Shown: positions 52,101-64,000, counted from the first letter of the stretch. The stretch: DNA of 64,000 nt from Crotophaga sulcirostris (GCA_013397455.1 VYZB01000521.1:310001-374000), one strand, 5' to 3'. Notes: generated from the letters alone by a model not told the origin. Translations and numbers: made by a program.

Positions 52101-53569
52101 TCCCAAAACTTGGTGTAAGAGCTTTTTACCTTCATAAGCCTAGGTAGCAGATTCAGCAAACCCTGTAAGTTTTTAGAATTCCCCTTCCACATAGGAATCA
52201 AATCCCTTCCCACATTATAGATTACTTACTCCCTGCTCTTCCAGATGTCAAGGTTCTCTCTGCTTTACCAATGTCATACTTCTTTCCCCACTCAAACTCC
52301 TCTTTAACCATATGTTACTGAGACCATTCATTTTTCCTCACTTCCACCAGTCCCCAAAGTATCTTTTTCCACTTCTTCACCAGCTCCTTTCAACATGAGT
52401 TATATTTTTCTTCCCTTCATGAAAACTAAGTTTGGCTGTGCCTTTTCATTCTTTTCTCGACATAACTTCCTTCTGTTTGCTCCTGCCTCTCATAATGAAT
52501 GCTGTGTGAAAGTTTGCACCTCTTTCTTTCCCACAGTATGGATTTTGTTCAAAACTATGCAATGAACTTTACTGTTCTTCAAGTACCAAATTTTTGCATT
52601 GCACTTCTACATAATTTACTGTTTGCACACTCAGATTATTCCAGTCTGGCAATATATTTCCCCTTTTCAAATTTCATTGAATTTGTCTCATTTAAAATTT
52701 CTTCTCCAGTTTCACAATCTAAACAGTCACCCACTTGTCAGCAGATCGTACCAACATTTGTTGCTTATTTACTGGGAAAATATTTGACACACTAAAGATA
52801 TCACTATGACTAAACACTACAATGCCCTCACACACTAGACAGGCACAGATCACAAGTATCTCATGAAATTTTAATTTTTAAGAATCTCGCAATTCATTTG
52901 AAAAGGACTTTAAGATTCTGCAGCTCTAATGAGAAAAGTGCTTTAAATGGCAGCTTAGTTGATTCAGATGGCAGTTCTATCAGAATAAAAAAATTCCATC
53001 TACATCTGTACCAAAAATAAATGTCCATTTATGAAAAAAAATTAAAAATGAGTTACATCTAGTCCATTTTAAACAATTTAATAGGAGTATTTCCCACAAT
53101 GGTACATACAAGAAACTATTTTAAATAACATTAATAGAAACTAAGAAAAGTCACAGAACCTGAAGTTATGAAGATTTCATCTTTCTCTCACATAATCAAA
53201 GACATAATATATATGATTCATTCAAACACTGTATTATCATAATTGTATGAAAAACCTTAAACAAAACATTTAAATGAGGGAGCTAAAAGTCAGGCATCTA
53301 AATCCATGTGTAGGCACTGAAGAGCTGGTTTAATTTTCAGAACTGCAAGCACTTTCGGATTCCACGGTGTTTAAGGTGACCAACACCTACAGAATTCCCA
53401 TTAACACTTTTTCACATAATTAAATTCATCTGAGTAGGTCCAGCAAATTAAAAGGCAGGATTTATATGCATAATTCACATAATTAATGTTTACAGGATTA
53501 AAATATATGCCAATATATGGATTTAGTTTTCTAATTTAAGTCTAAAAATTTAAAACTTTCAATCACAAC

Positions 53570-54892
53570 ACTTAAAATATGTCGGTTTTATTTAATTATG
53601 CATCTGGGATGTATGCTATACTCTTCAGAAACATATACCATGAGGAACTCCCATCAGATTTTGAAACAAAACAATCAGTACATTTTTTCAAAGTAGCAAC
53701 CAGAATCCTCATGGTCAATGTATTATTCGAAATATTGAGGTATACAAACCATTCAGAAGCAGTCATTTTCCTTATTGACCATATTACTTCTACAGTTTGA
53801 AAACAGAAATCCTCTTATGAAAGATTCCTTCTTAGAAATGGATGACATAGATAGCTCTGGAATTGTGTCAGTTTTATATAATTTCCTAAGTGTCTATAAA
53901 AGGAAACATAACCTTTTATACCCCAAGTTTTAATCAGGGATCGGTATTTACATTTGAATCAACACCTTCATTAAAATCAGGATACTGGCCATCACAACAC
54001 CATTAATATCAGTTAGTTAAACACCTTTTCAGTTGCTAAATGAAAATACACTTTCCAACATGAGGAGTTTTATCATTTCTCCATTATTATTGAACAGGTC
54101 AGTACACATTATTTGTTTTTACTATGCTCTTGTTCTAATTAATCACAACGGCGAAATGATTAGGTTGCTCTTTTTAGCACAAAGAAAAATGGCTCAGTCC
54201 TGCAGACACTTTTCAAGTGTCTAATTTTGTAAATGCTGATCTTCATACTAGTATACATAAAATAAAGCTTGTGACAAAATGTTTAGAGAGTCAGAGTTCA
54301 AAACACTATATCAGGTATTATTGATATCAAGTCTGCAATGGTCAGAGAGCAACAGCACTAAAATTGCAAGATAAAAACATATCATCAACTAATTAGGTAA
54401 CATCTATGAAACTGATTCATCTGAGGTCTACTAACCACTTCTGTGGTATGATGAAAATGTATACCCACTTTGTTCCGGGGAGGGAAAGACAAGGCAAGCC
54501 ACTGATTGGGTCTTATCGTCTTCTTCATCACCACTGAATCAGCAACTAGAGATTGTTCTGGTTTGCAATACAGGTAAGGAACTGCTCTTTTGAAAGATCA
54601 CATCTTATAGAAATTTAGACCTTGGTAAAGCATTGATCTGCCCTTCATTGTGTCTACTCAGATGTTTTCACCAGCAGCAATCCACCCTGGTTTCAGAGGA
54701 AAGGTCTCAAGTATCCTCCTAGTTCCACCCTATATTTTAAAAACCAAACCAAACTAAAATCATTAAGGCTGTTTTATATCAGTGTTGACTTCATTTACTT
54801 GTACCAAGTGGAAAAATCACTTTGAGGACCTTCAAGTAGGGTGATCAATCTGGTCAATATTCCAGGAAAAGTAATTGCATCCATTGGAATAA
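53570..54892 (-). other. SLC41A2: SLC41A2 3' untranslated region (inferred extent)
   Basis: On the - strand this follows the TAA of SLC41A2 at 54895-54893. It has no sustained coding frame. The far end is inferred from the AATAAA at 53592-53587 (- strand) plus a GT-rich element just beyond it. If that signal is used the 3'UTR is about 1.3 kb. A further - strand CAATAAAA near 50.2 kb would give a much longer 3'UTR of about 4.7 kb and cannot be excluded. Confidence 0.45.
53587..53592 (-). terminator. Candidate poly(A) signal of SLC41A2
   Basis: TTTATT on the + strand, which is AATAAA on the - strand. Immediately downstream on the - strand is CATATTTTAAGTGTTGTGATTG, whose GTGTTGTG core is a good GT-rich downstream element at a suitable distance. 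This is the first such combination after the stop codon. Confidence 0.45.
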
Positions 54893-55078
54893 TTAGTCTC
54901 CAACATCTCCATCTCTGTCACCTATGAGCCACAGAAAATGAAAACCTATAGCTAATAAGGCAGTTCCAAGCAGATCTCCCAGTGCAGTAAGATAAGGGAT
55001 AGAAAAACTGTCAGGATCTTTCCCTTTCTTCCAGAAGTGGTGCACCATCCAGTCAGCGATCCATAACAGAGTGAATAC
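54893..55078 (-). CDS. SLC41A2: Solute carrier family 41 member 2, final coding exon
   Basis: SLC41A2 is a membrane Mg2+ transporter related to bacterial MgtE. This 186-bp exon reads 61 codons plus TAA in phase 0 on the - strand, starting [10 protein letters not shown] and ending DRDGDVGD. It carries the end of one membrane segment, a charged loop ([10 protein letters not shown]), the conserved [14 protein letters not shown] sequence of the SLC41 repeat, and the last hydrophobic helix (about exon residues 31-54) before a short acidic tail. The exon is preceded on the - strand by TTTGTAG, a proper acceptor, and its start coincides with the VFTLL boundary of the human protein as I remember it (about 573 residues in total). 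The rest of the protein is to the right, outside the window. SLC41A1 is the main alternative, but the [14 protein letters not shown] loop and the CHST11 neighbour favour SLC41A2. The exon is shorter than most predicted frames and lacks a start codon, so simple open-frame searches miss it. Confidence 0.95.
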   Translation of the reverse strand, partial: VFTLLWIADWMVHHFWKKGKDPDSFSIPYLTALGDLLGTALLAIGFHFLWLIGDRDGDVGD

Positions 55079-55198
55079 CTACAAAGCATCAAACAAATCT
55101 GCATTATTATCACATAAGGTATATTGAAAGTAAGTAAATAGCCAACATAACTGTTTCCTTAGTATTTAGCACTATTGTACACAACTGCTTTTGAAAGA

Positions 55199-55690
55199 TA
55201 TAGAATTATAGAATGATTTAGGTTGGAAAAAACCTTCAAGATCATCAAGCGCAACCACAAATTTAACACTGCCAAGTCCACCACTAAACCATGTCCCTAA
55301 GCACCACATCTACACATCTTTTAAATACCTTCAGGGATGGTGATTTAACCACTTCCTTGGGTAGCCTGTTCCAATGCTTGATAATTCTTTCAGGGGAGGA
55401 ATTTTTCCTAATATCCAATCTAAATCTCTCCTGGTGCAACTTGAGGCCTTTTCCTTTTGTCCTATCACTTGTCACTTGGGAAAAGAGACTGACACTCACT
55501 TCTCTACAAGCTCCTTTCAGGTAGCTGTAGAGTGCGGTGTCTCCCCTCCGTCTCCTTTTCTCTGGACTAAACAACCTCAGTTCCCTAAGCTGCCGCTCAT
55601 AGGAGTTTTCTAGACCCTTCACCAGCTTCGTTCCTCTTCTTTGGACATGCTCCAGCACCATAATGTACTTCTTGTAGTGAGGGGCCAATA
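55199..55690 (-). mobile_element. CR1 LINE 3' end with mostly intact ORF2 C-terminus
   Basis: On the - strand this reads from CR1 ORF2 through the stop (at about 55284) and 3'UTR to a degraded tail at about 55199-55215 ('tagaattatagaatgattta' on + is the reverse complement). About 130 codons stay open and match the end of the CR1 reverse-transcriptase protein: [17 protein letters not shown], then [28 protein letters not shown], and a final VLRDMV. Compared with the usual CR1 sequence as remembered, there are single-codon in-frame losses but no frameshift. It is 5'-truncated near 55690 and cannot be active. It lies in the intron about 120 bp upstream of the last SLC41A2 exon and in the same sense as that gene. 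Confidence 0.93.
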
Positions 55691-58685
55691 AATAATTAAT
55701 ATGAATGAATTTCAGGCTAAAAATCCCCAAAACTAGAGACAGGGACACTTAGTCAACTTCTCTCAGTCAATCACACGCACAGGCAGAAGGCACACATCGA
55801 ATCATTGATAGCATTCTTCACCCAGTCTATGCTTCAGGACTTCTGAAAATGGCAAGAAAAAGCAAAAAACTCCAACCAAATGTGTGACTGCACTTCTCGC
55901 ACAAGAGATCATTCTTATGTACAATGAGAGCATTAGTGGGGCTTCAGGATCACTCAGAAACAACTGATGTGGCCCCCAGATTAAAACAACACAGGTGTAA
56001 CTCTTGTTTCCACAGGTCTAGAACTGACTTAAAATCAGACTAGATGCAAAGAATACTAGGTTAGATTAAAAAACCATTTCATCTGGATTGCATGAACTGC
56101 AAAAAATGGCCTAGAAGCCATTCATGAAATATCAGCTTCAACCCTTCCATAATAATGCATACCTGCAATACATATTATGAAATTGTCACTCCAGGCTGAA
56201 TTTGTCCCAAAGCAAAAGATTTCATTCCCAACTGTGAATGTCTGAACATTTGAGAGGTTTGATCTTAATACCAAAGGTATGCATAATCATTAGCCAATTT
56301 TAGAAAATAATTCCTCTAATGTTGCAAAGCTCTATGATAAGAGATTCTGATTTAGCGGAATCATGTGGTGTGACATGGCATGAGATGAATGGAGAAAAGA
56401 TCACTAACTGAGTTTCCATTTCTTCTAGTCTATTCTAAGGAGCTGCTTAAGATGAAATAAAGACCGTATTTTATGTATTTTTAGTTAATCAGTTCTTTAG
56501 GAAGAGCAAACTTAAGATGGTTACTACCATAATTCATTTTCTAAAAGTCTACTATGTGCATTTAAAGGAATATACAGTACCAAAAGCAGTAAAAAGTAAA
56601 AAATACACATTTTATTCAGTAAATGATCGATTACCGGTATCAAAAGAAACTTTATAAATGTATGCACTCATTTACTGAAATATTTATAAGACGGTTGCAA
56701 GACACTGTTCCACAATAAAAATACAGTAAAATTAACGTTATATAAAAAAATAATGTTGAAGAGGTTTCTCAACTAATCTTTGCTTTGCAAAAGTATATGT
56801 TAAATAAAAAGCCTGAATTTCTAATTAAAAAAAAACAAAAAAAAAGGGAGGAATATTTGCTTAATGAAAAATGCATGGTTTATTTCTATAAACAAATCTT
56901 CTGAAAAGAGAACTCTGTAGTCTAAGCTAATTATGCAAGTCCTAGGTGTGCTGACTGGAATCCAAACAAACATATTTAAAACAGATGTTTTCTTTGGAAG
57001 ATTATCAGGTTCTTTGAGTCGGCTCCTTCTTCTAACAGAGACAGAAAGAGGCCTGTTTATAAAAGATACTGTACATTAACATCTCCTGCAGGATGTACAC
57101 AGAAGACTTGGTAGCATCCCACATCAACAATAGTTATGCATGTTCTACATTATTAGAAGATGAGAGCATTAGTTCAAAAAATAATTCATAATGCATTTCT
57201 ATAACACAACTAATTAGACATAACATACACAGTTCAATTTAAATGACAGCATACACTTTTGGCTCTTAAAAATCATGACATGAAAGCCTTTATTTTGTCT
57301 ATATATTTTCCACCCTAAAGTAACTGAGTTAGAGTACTGTGAAAAATGCATAGTTTGGAAATGAAGTTTTGTGAACCTTTCCAAATAATTATTTTTGCTC
57401 TATTAATTTATGGGTACTTAGTAAATAATGTGAATTATAATAAACCTGACTTCTGCAAGTAATAGGAAAAAAAGCATATAATATTAACTGCTGTTTATAA
57501 CAGTACATGATGGCAGTTAGGACATAACACTTACAAAATAAGTTATGAGACTGCAGTTCACCAGGCTTTATTTTGGTGAAGGAATAATGCTATCATCATG
57601 CATCTGCATGACTAGAAAATCATTAACATTTAAGAATTATACAAATAAGTCTTTCCAAATGGTTACTTAATTGTCCACAGTAGTCAGTGTTGCAAGATAG
57701 AAGTCAATCATTGTAACTTAAATCTTTAATGAGATTTTGCTTCTTATCAATTTTAAGAGGAGGTGATGAAAGTCATCAATCAACTGTTATTTTTTTAAAA
57801 AAGTAAGCAAAAGTCCTACCTAGGAGTTCACTGAATTTTTGAAAGTAAGACAGTCATTAAATTTATAGTGATAAAAAAAGTCACAAAGATCTGGCTTGCA
57901 AAAAAATGAAGAGAGAAAAATCATACAAAAGACATTACAAGACTTGCAACTTTAGTAGCACACCACCACATTTTCTGGGATTTATCAGTGATCTATACTT
58001 ATTTGAGTAAAATCACACAGATGGCACAGCAGTACAAATACTGTGTACTTCTGCTCGGCACTCATGCTATAAAGAAGAAAGCTTTCCTACTTCAAATTGA
58101 AAACCAGCTGGTTTTGAGAGAAAATTAATGGGATCAACATTACAGAAAAGCCTAATAAGATAGTAGAAAAATTATCTGTTTAGCATGAAATGCTGTGGAA
58201 AAGTGATAAGAAAAGCTTGTAAATATATGCAGAACTGTTCAGACGCGAGCTAGTATTTTGAAATTGTTTAATCTACAGAGGAAGCGTTGTTTTTTTTCAA
58301 AAAAAAAGAGACGACTACTAGTAGAATTATGAAATAGAGTGCTAGCAATTCTCCCACATTGAACAATGAAATAACCCCAAGGTTTATGAAAGGTAAAGAA
58401 TAACTAAATATTCATATTCTTTAAAAGATCTGCCTAAGAACAGGGAGACACACTACAACCTTTGATCAAGGAAAAAAAGCCCACGGCCAGTACTGAAAAA
58501 ATACAATTAAAATTCCAGATGTTTTAATATTTGCAGGTTATTACTGTTCTGGAAAAAATACAATCAAAATCAGGGAAAATGAAACTAAAGGCATCATCAA
58601 TTTTAGAATGCATTTGTAAAAAGACCTATCAGTCACATTGACAAAAAAAGGTCCTCAGAAGACAGAAGCAGCAGAATATAAAAAT

Positions 58686-58750
58686 AAGAAAGAGAGGGAG
58701 GGAAGGAGGGAGGAAGTAGGGAAGGAGAGAGGGAAGGACAGAGAAAAAAT
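58686..58750. repeat. Purine-rich (GGGA/GGAA)n low-complexity tract
   Basis: About 65 bp of nearly pure A and G on the + strand, interrupted only by a T and a C, with GGGAGGGAAGGAGGGAGGAA-type units. Mirror-symmetric purine tracts of this kind can form triplex or G-rich structures. An open frame running through it, 58638-58850, is a by-product of the repeat. Confidence 0.85.
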
Positions 58751-61700
58751 GAAGTCTTTATCAAACCCTGTTGATGAAGAATCTGAAAACAAGGACTATA
58801 AGTACACATATTTTGTAAAACAAAGGACAGAAATAGGAAGTAATACTTGATACTGAACTTTCTGATTCAAATTATGAATATCAAACTGAAATTGAACATG
58901 AATTCTTAAATAAGATTGAGCCTCACTGTTTAAAGCTCAAATCTTATGATTGCAAGACCGGAAATGGAAACATTATATAATACAAAGCAGTTTTTTCTTT
59001 TGTTATTAGAAATAAAATTTAGTTTGACTCTTTTCAGGTTTTAGATACAAATAACAAGTTTAGCTAAAGAAAATTTGTTTTGGGGGTTTTGGATGTAGAA
59101 AGGACCGCTAAAAGCTATCTGCATTTTCTCATGGAATTAATTTCTCATGACTTCTGAAAAGGGAAAAGAATGAAACCATGTTATTCAAAATAAAAATACA
59201 TAACTTCCTCCAAACATTCTTAATACTGTCTAAGCTTCCTATAGCCTAACTGATATGTTGCAGGATGCTATAATATTTTTATTGTTTCTTTCATCTAGGA
59301 GGACCATATTTAACCAGTGAATGCATGCCAAATTTACAGTGATAAAAAGTACAACATTTAAATTTATCATATTTGTAAAACAGGTTTGAATCTTTCATAT
59401 CTCTATTAGTTTATACATTAGCTGCTGTGAATAGTGAATTCCAACACCAAACTGGAAAGAGAAAATTTAGGTTATGTTTTTTCACACAGGTATTATCAAA
59501 ATTCAACTATAAGTTTAGTATGTAGAACCAAGATCTTTTACCAGTTTATTTTGCATGCCTTAGATAGACAGGATATCCTGCATGTTGCTAGTACTGATGA
59601 TTAACCTTAAAATATTTTCATGTGAAGGTGCATTACAAAATCGTTTCATTCTGCTACTTTAGACAGGAAACACAGATGCAAATAAACTGTGGTAACCTCT
59701 TTTCAGATGTATTTTAGTTCTGTTTTACTGTCAAACTTATACTGACTGAAAATTCATCTACAATGTAACCATGACAAAATCTGGTAACTACTGCATAAGA
59801 ACTCTTATAAATCCATGAAATTCAAAGATAATTTTTTTTGGCTTAATTCTGAGTGAAAAATCCCAGTTAAGGATCTCTAAAAACTACTCTATCCTAACTG
59901 TGACACTATTCTAACCAGATGTGTGGTTTAGGTCTTCTAGCAGTTTTGACCCTTCATTAGGTTAATTTTTAAATGATATATTACATTTCTCAGATTTGAC
60001 ATGGCTTTTGATGTCTTCATGTTGAATTAAGTAGTAATTGTAAGGACTCATAATAATCTACACTGCTGAATTTGCATTGTCTAGGGACAGAATTCTCCAG
60101 TCAGTGAACTCTCAAAATAGGTTATACGTATGTTTCTCAAAAGAAGTTTTTCTCCGCTGTCTTCTCATGTGGCATATCTGGTGTGTATCGTGTCAAGGGG
60201 AAACAAGCCACTATTTCCTTTAAATGAACAGATTCCCTTCAGTGTTTGGCTGCAAAGAAACTACTGAACAGTAAGTTCTTTTTTGCTGTTGTTGTTTGTG
60301 TTGTAGCTCAGTGGTTTTATCTACACTATGGTATCCAAGTACTCGGACAGCATAACATTAATTTATGTAAGACTAAAACCTCATCTAAGTAAAAACAAGG
60401 ATAACATTTTAACTGAAGTTGTTTCTAAATTAATTTGATTGTATTGATGCAATTTTGTGGGAAGGAACTTATTTTTATTCCACAGTTTAAATCCAAATTT
60501 CTCAGCCCGTCTTCTTGATTTCTTTGTAGCTTTGCCAGACATCCTGGTTTGATCAAGACAGTCCTAATTTCAGGCTGTTTGTCAGAAGTTTGAATAAGAA
60601 GGGCAACCCAGACCCTCAAGGTTCAGGTATATTCAACCTGCACTATCTGTAGCATGATGTAGTGTGTCATATGAAATATATAAGCATTTTAAGCTCAGCC
60701 TTCAGGAAGCAAAAACGATCTATCGCTGCTAATGTCTTGGTAGGAACCAGCCTTCTACAACAGACAGCAACGCGCCTGGAAGTGAAAGTGGGTGATGCAC
60801 TCATTCAGATCCAGCAAGTCTGCTTCTAATGCTACAACATGCAAAATATGCAAAACCGTCCAGGTTTGGATCTTAGTTTCCATATTCCCTTGAATCATGT
60901 CATCTCTTTAGCAGTTATACGCTCCACATTTTGGAAGCAAACTTTCCTATTAGAAAAACCAGTATTTAAAATGCATCAATATTTTCCCTACAAACACAGC
61001 CTTCCTTATTTCTGTAAAATGTACAGTATACTCCATGAGGTTTTTTTTCCACATTGAAGAGGCCCATATCATCATCAGAATCCTCACACCAGTGAGAAAT
61101 CCAAGACGTTTTTGATGTGAGCAGGAAGTCATTATGAGCATTGCTGAATTCTTAGTTTTCTATTGCCCAAAACAGCCCTGAAGCACTGCAAAAGTTATTT
61201 CACAGCAGTTTACATCTGACCTTCATGGATAATAAAGACTGCATTTTGAAATTACTTATTTACTTGGTAATAGCTCTGGGAATCTTCTATTGTTTGTTTA
61301 TTCCCCAAGCCTTTAACGTAACTGTGTGCTCAGATTTGGTTAGGAGGTGTGAAAATTCCTCAGAGGGCGTTTTGCTGGCTCAGTGAGAACATGAAGAACA
61401 GAGGTTGCCTTTGAACGCTCAGAGCCCTGTGCCAGGACTGATGGCTTGGAGATTCCAGTACTGCTCTCATTCTGCTGCAGGTTGACAAGATAGAGGATGA
61501 AACTTTGCTCAGTGCATAGCCTCATACAGTTAAAAAATACTTGCACCTTTGTGAGGTACAAGAGGACAACTGTTTTTCAATTAATATATTATTTGTTGGT
61601 CAAACTCCAGATTGTAACTGTATGCAGTATATAGGCATGTGCTTGTGTGTGACTTGTTTCTCTAAAATTTTCAAGAAAAAAGTATTCCTCTTAAATTGAT

Positions 61701-62137
61701 GCCATTCACCAAATCCAAAACACATTTAAAATCAATATACTAGTTTGCATTCATGCACATTGGCTTGTCCAGATACCGTACGCTGCATTATGAGTAGTAC
61801 TTACTGAGCATGCATCCCTAATAATATTATTTTTTGTATTTTCCTCTCATGCTACCATTCATAAACACAGAACAGACTCTTCACTACAGAGCTAATTCAG
61901 ACCTTTTAAACTCAAGCCTAAAAGTTCCAGTTGAATGCAGATTTATATAAATATTTGCGCAGTTTTCCCCACCTTTATGAAAATACAATTGTGAACTCCT
62001 GGTCCCACTAAAGTTAATTGGAGTATTGCCTTGGATTTAAATAGAAACAATTTATAAATTTAGTTGAAGAACATTTCAAGAGTATGAATTTATTTAAAGA
62101 ACAGAAACAACTTTACTATTAAAGGCAGAAAAACTGA

Positions 62138-62170
62138 AATGAAATAAAATAAAATAAAATAAAACAAAAT
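62138..62170. repeat. (TAAAA)n microsatellite
   Basis: Five to six AATAA/TAAAA pentamer units (GAAATAAAATAAAATAAAAT...ACAAAAT). It contains several AATAAA words on the + strand that are repeat by-products and not poly(A) signals of a gene. Confidence 0.85.
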
Positions 62171-64000
62171 ACTTGCTGGGTTTTCTTGTGTAGAAACCCT
62201 TATTTATTAAAAAAAAAAACAGAGAAATGCAGATCATAATTTTGGCTACTGATATGGTTTAAAATATCTTAATTTAATGATTTTTAGAAACAGCTACATA
62301 TTTAGTGAAACTGGACTTTGTTTTACTACGTAGTGTGTTTTGGTTCAATAATAACTAAATCATACTATTGCTAATGTACATCATGACATATTAGTTACTT
62401 ATTTCCCATAAATATTTCAATTAAATTATATGCTGGGGAGAGAATATCTAAGAACAGGTTATGAGGGGAGAGGAAAGAAGCTGGTAGGCATGGGTGGTGA
62501 AAAAAAAGCCAAAAATCAAACAATGAAAGTATCAGAATTGGATGAAAATGGAAGTAACTATCTGACTGGAAATTCGGAAGTACTGTACAGAGCTTGCAAT
62601 GCAAACAGATTCCATTTTATCACTTTAGGAAGAAGAACGTTGAAGCTTGAAAAATATGAAACAGTCTTGTTAAAATGCCAAATAGAATTCATATTTATGT
62701 CACAAATTTACTGTAGAGATAATGTGAAAGAACATAAACTGACAGAGGAAGAGAGAAATATAAAAGTAATAATTAAAGTCTTTGTGTCAACATTTCCTTG
62801 ATTTTTTTTCAGCTTACTATAACATTCCATTTCTACTTTTGTCATTTCCCTAATCCCTTCCTTTCCATTTTAAACAAAGAAAGAGCTAGACAATCAGAGA
62901 TAATAAACAGATCTTGCAGTTAATTAAAAATCTGTTTCAGTGCACTGTAAAAGATGTCATTAAATAATTTAACATCTTTCAATAGTCACACGAATTTTAA
63001 AGACATAAAATTTACTTTGTTCCTGCTGTTGTTTTTTTAATTTAGCATTAACTTTTTAACATAGTGAAAAAAATGTAAATCAATGGTATATTGCCATAAT
63101 CATTATTCAGCCACTCTTCTCCCCCCACCAGCTCAATGTAAGTAAGGAATTAAAGGGCAAAGTAGTGTTATCAAACCTCCTCAAACACAGGACTGCCCAT
63201 AACTAACTATTACATTCTGGAATCATTATACTATTATACTACCATCTACCACCTCAAACATAAATGACATTGCCTGCTCAAATGCAAGTTTGTAATTTTT
63301 TACATCCATTTTCAAATGCCTACTTACAAATAAACACAAAGTACAATGTATTATAAAAAAGGCCTAGAACGCAGATATTTCACTGCTCAAAAGACTATGA
63401 ATAGATTTGTTTTCTTGCTAATTGAAATGACAATAAATAGCTGTGAAATTTTTCAGGTTTATAGCAGAGCTGGAAAAGCTCTCCTTGGGAGGACAAAAAT
63501 ATAAAAGAAATTTGGAAAATGAGATCAGAAATGGCAGGTTGAAAACAGTTCTTTACTATATCCAGGTGCATAGATGATGTCACTGAAAAAAAAAGGGAAG
63601 AGGAATGAGTGCAAATATTTGTTTTCCTTGAGAAAAGAGAAAATTAAAAACACACAACCGCAGCAGGGAAGTGCTTCAGACCGATAAGTAAATAAAATAT
63701 GTTCAAGATTTAAATGTTAAAACAAGAATTGTCTCTCTGAAAATTTTAAAACTGCTCTAATTAGAGATATGCAAAACCACAATAATCGCTACTAGAAAAA
63801 TGCCAGAATAATTAAAATGGGGAAAAGAACTTATAAAATATTTTCAGAAGGTGTTAAAAAAAGGGTTTCTAACTTACAAATCTGTCAAGACTCATGAGAA
63901 GTTATAGCATGCAATGCTGTTACTCAATTTTGAAGTAAATACATCTCAAACTGTCTGTTATGGCTAAAGACAGAAGGTAAAGTGCTAAAAATCATCTTTA

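Larger units (their letters stand above)
41729..53569. other. Intergenic region between convergent CHST11 and SLC41A2
   Basis: No gene is supportable here. The left part holds a 32-35 bp tandem repeat and three reverse CR1 pieces, listed separately. Poly-A stretches occur at about 44340-44352. From roughly 48.7 kb rightward the sequence becomes more AT-rich and A-rich on the + strand. Blocks at 43.08-43.32 kb and 46.80-47.22 kb have balanced composition and homeodomain-like TAATTA words, and could be conserved non-coding elements, but this is only an impression. Open frames are short and unrecognised. Confidence 0.55.
55079..64000 (-). other. SLC41A2 intron before the final exon; penultimate exon not seen
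   Basis: No further SLC41A2 exon was recognised by eye on the - strand between the acceptor at 55079 and the window edge, so this is taken as one intron of at least 8.9 kb. It is strongly AT-rich, A-rich on the + strand and thus T-rich on the sense strand, as introns often are. It holds one CR1 copy, a purine-rich low-complexity tract, a (TAAAA)n microsatellite and homopolymer runs (T8-C-A9 dyad at 58290-58307). A small patch at 60.67-60.83 kb has unusual codon-like character and is discussed as a finding. Confidence 0.6.

Noticed and set aside
58638..58850. 70-codon frame with a charged KEREGRREEVGKERGKDREK segment
   Set aside because: The charged segment is simply the translation of the purine-rich simple repeat at 58686-58750.
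62430..62801. 123-codon open frame on the + strand, rich in K and E
   Set aside because: A-rich sequence gives lysine- and glutamate-rich chance frames. It runs antisense within the SLC41A2 intron, with no family resemblance and no supporting signals.
1..64000. A bacterial-style system (operon, CRISPR array, phage, toxin-antitoxin or secretion genes)
   Set aside because: No dense coding, no ribosome-binding-site-led gene series and no regularly spaced repeats. Split exons, CR1 LINEs and known vertebrate genes show this is ordinary animal chromosome.

Overview
The window is vertebrate chromosomal DNA, almost certainly from a bird. It is mostly non-coding, AT-rich and intron-dominated. Its recognisable transposons are CR1 LINE 3' ends with the ATTCTATG-type tails typical of avian genomes, and I saw no L1 or Alu-like SINE. 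The species cannot be named from the sequence alone.

Only two coding exons can be supported, both terminal exons of conserved genes facing each other tail to tail. On the + strand, 36867-37715 is the last coding exon of CHST11 (chondroitin 4-O-sulfotransferase 1), encoding the whole Golgi-lumenal catalytic domain. On the - strand, 54893-55078 is the last coding exon of SLC41A2 (an MgtE-like magnesium transporter), encoding its final 61 residues. As I recall it, CHST11 and SLC41A2 are also adjacent and convergent in human, which supports both calls.

Layout: 1-36866 is read as the large CHST11 intron before the final exon. It holds two same-strand CR1 fragments at 13.9-14.5 kb, one reverse CR1 at 24.6 kb, an 89-bp direct repeat at 22.8 and 24.0 kb, a small CpG-richer block at 24.09-24.53 kb and a few simple or tandem repeats. 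The CHST11 3'UTR follows the stop at 37715 and probably runs about 4 kb to a poly(A) signal at 41703. The convergent intergenic space (about 41.7-53.6 kb) contains a short tandem repeat and three reverse-strand CR1 pieces. The SLC41A2 3'UTR probably lies at about 53.57-54.89 kb. From 55079 to the right edge is SLC41A2 intron, more AT-rich than the left half, with a well-preserved CR1 3' end about 120 bp from the final exon.

The two genes are not known to share a pathway. CHST11 sulfates chondroitin in the Golgi and SLC41A2 moves Mg2+ across membranes, so their adjacency is ordinary synteny. I found no RNA gene, CRISPR array, operon or defence-like system, and nothing that convincingly qualifies as a new biological system. 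The findings below are modest structural observations worth computing on.
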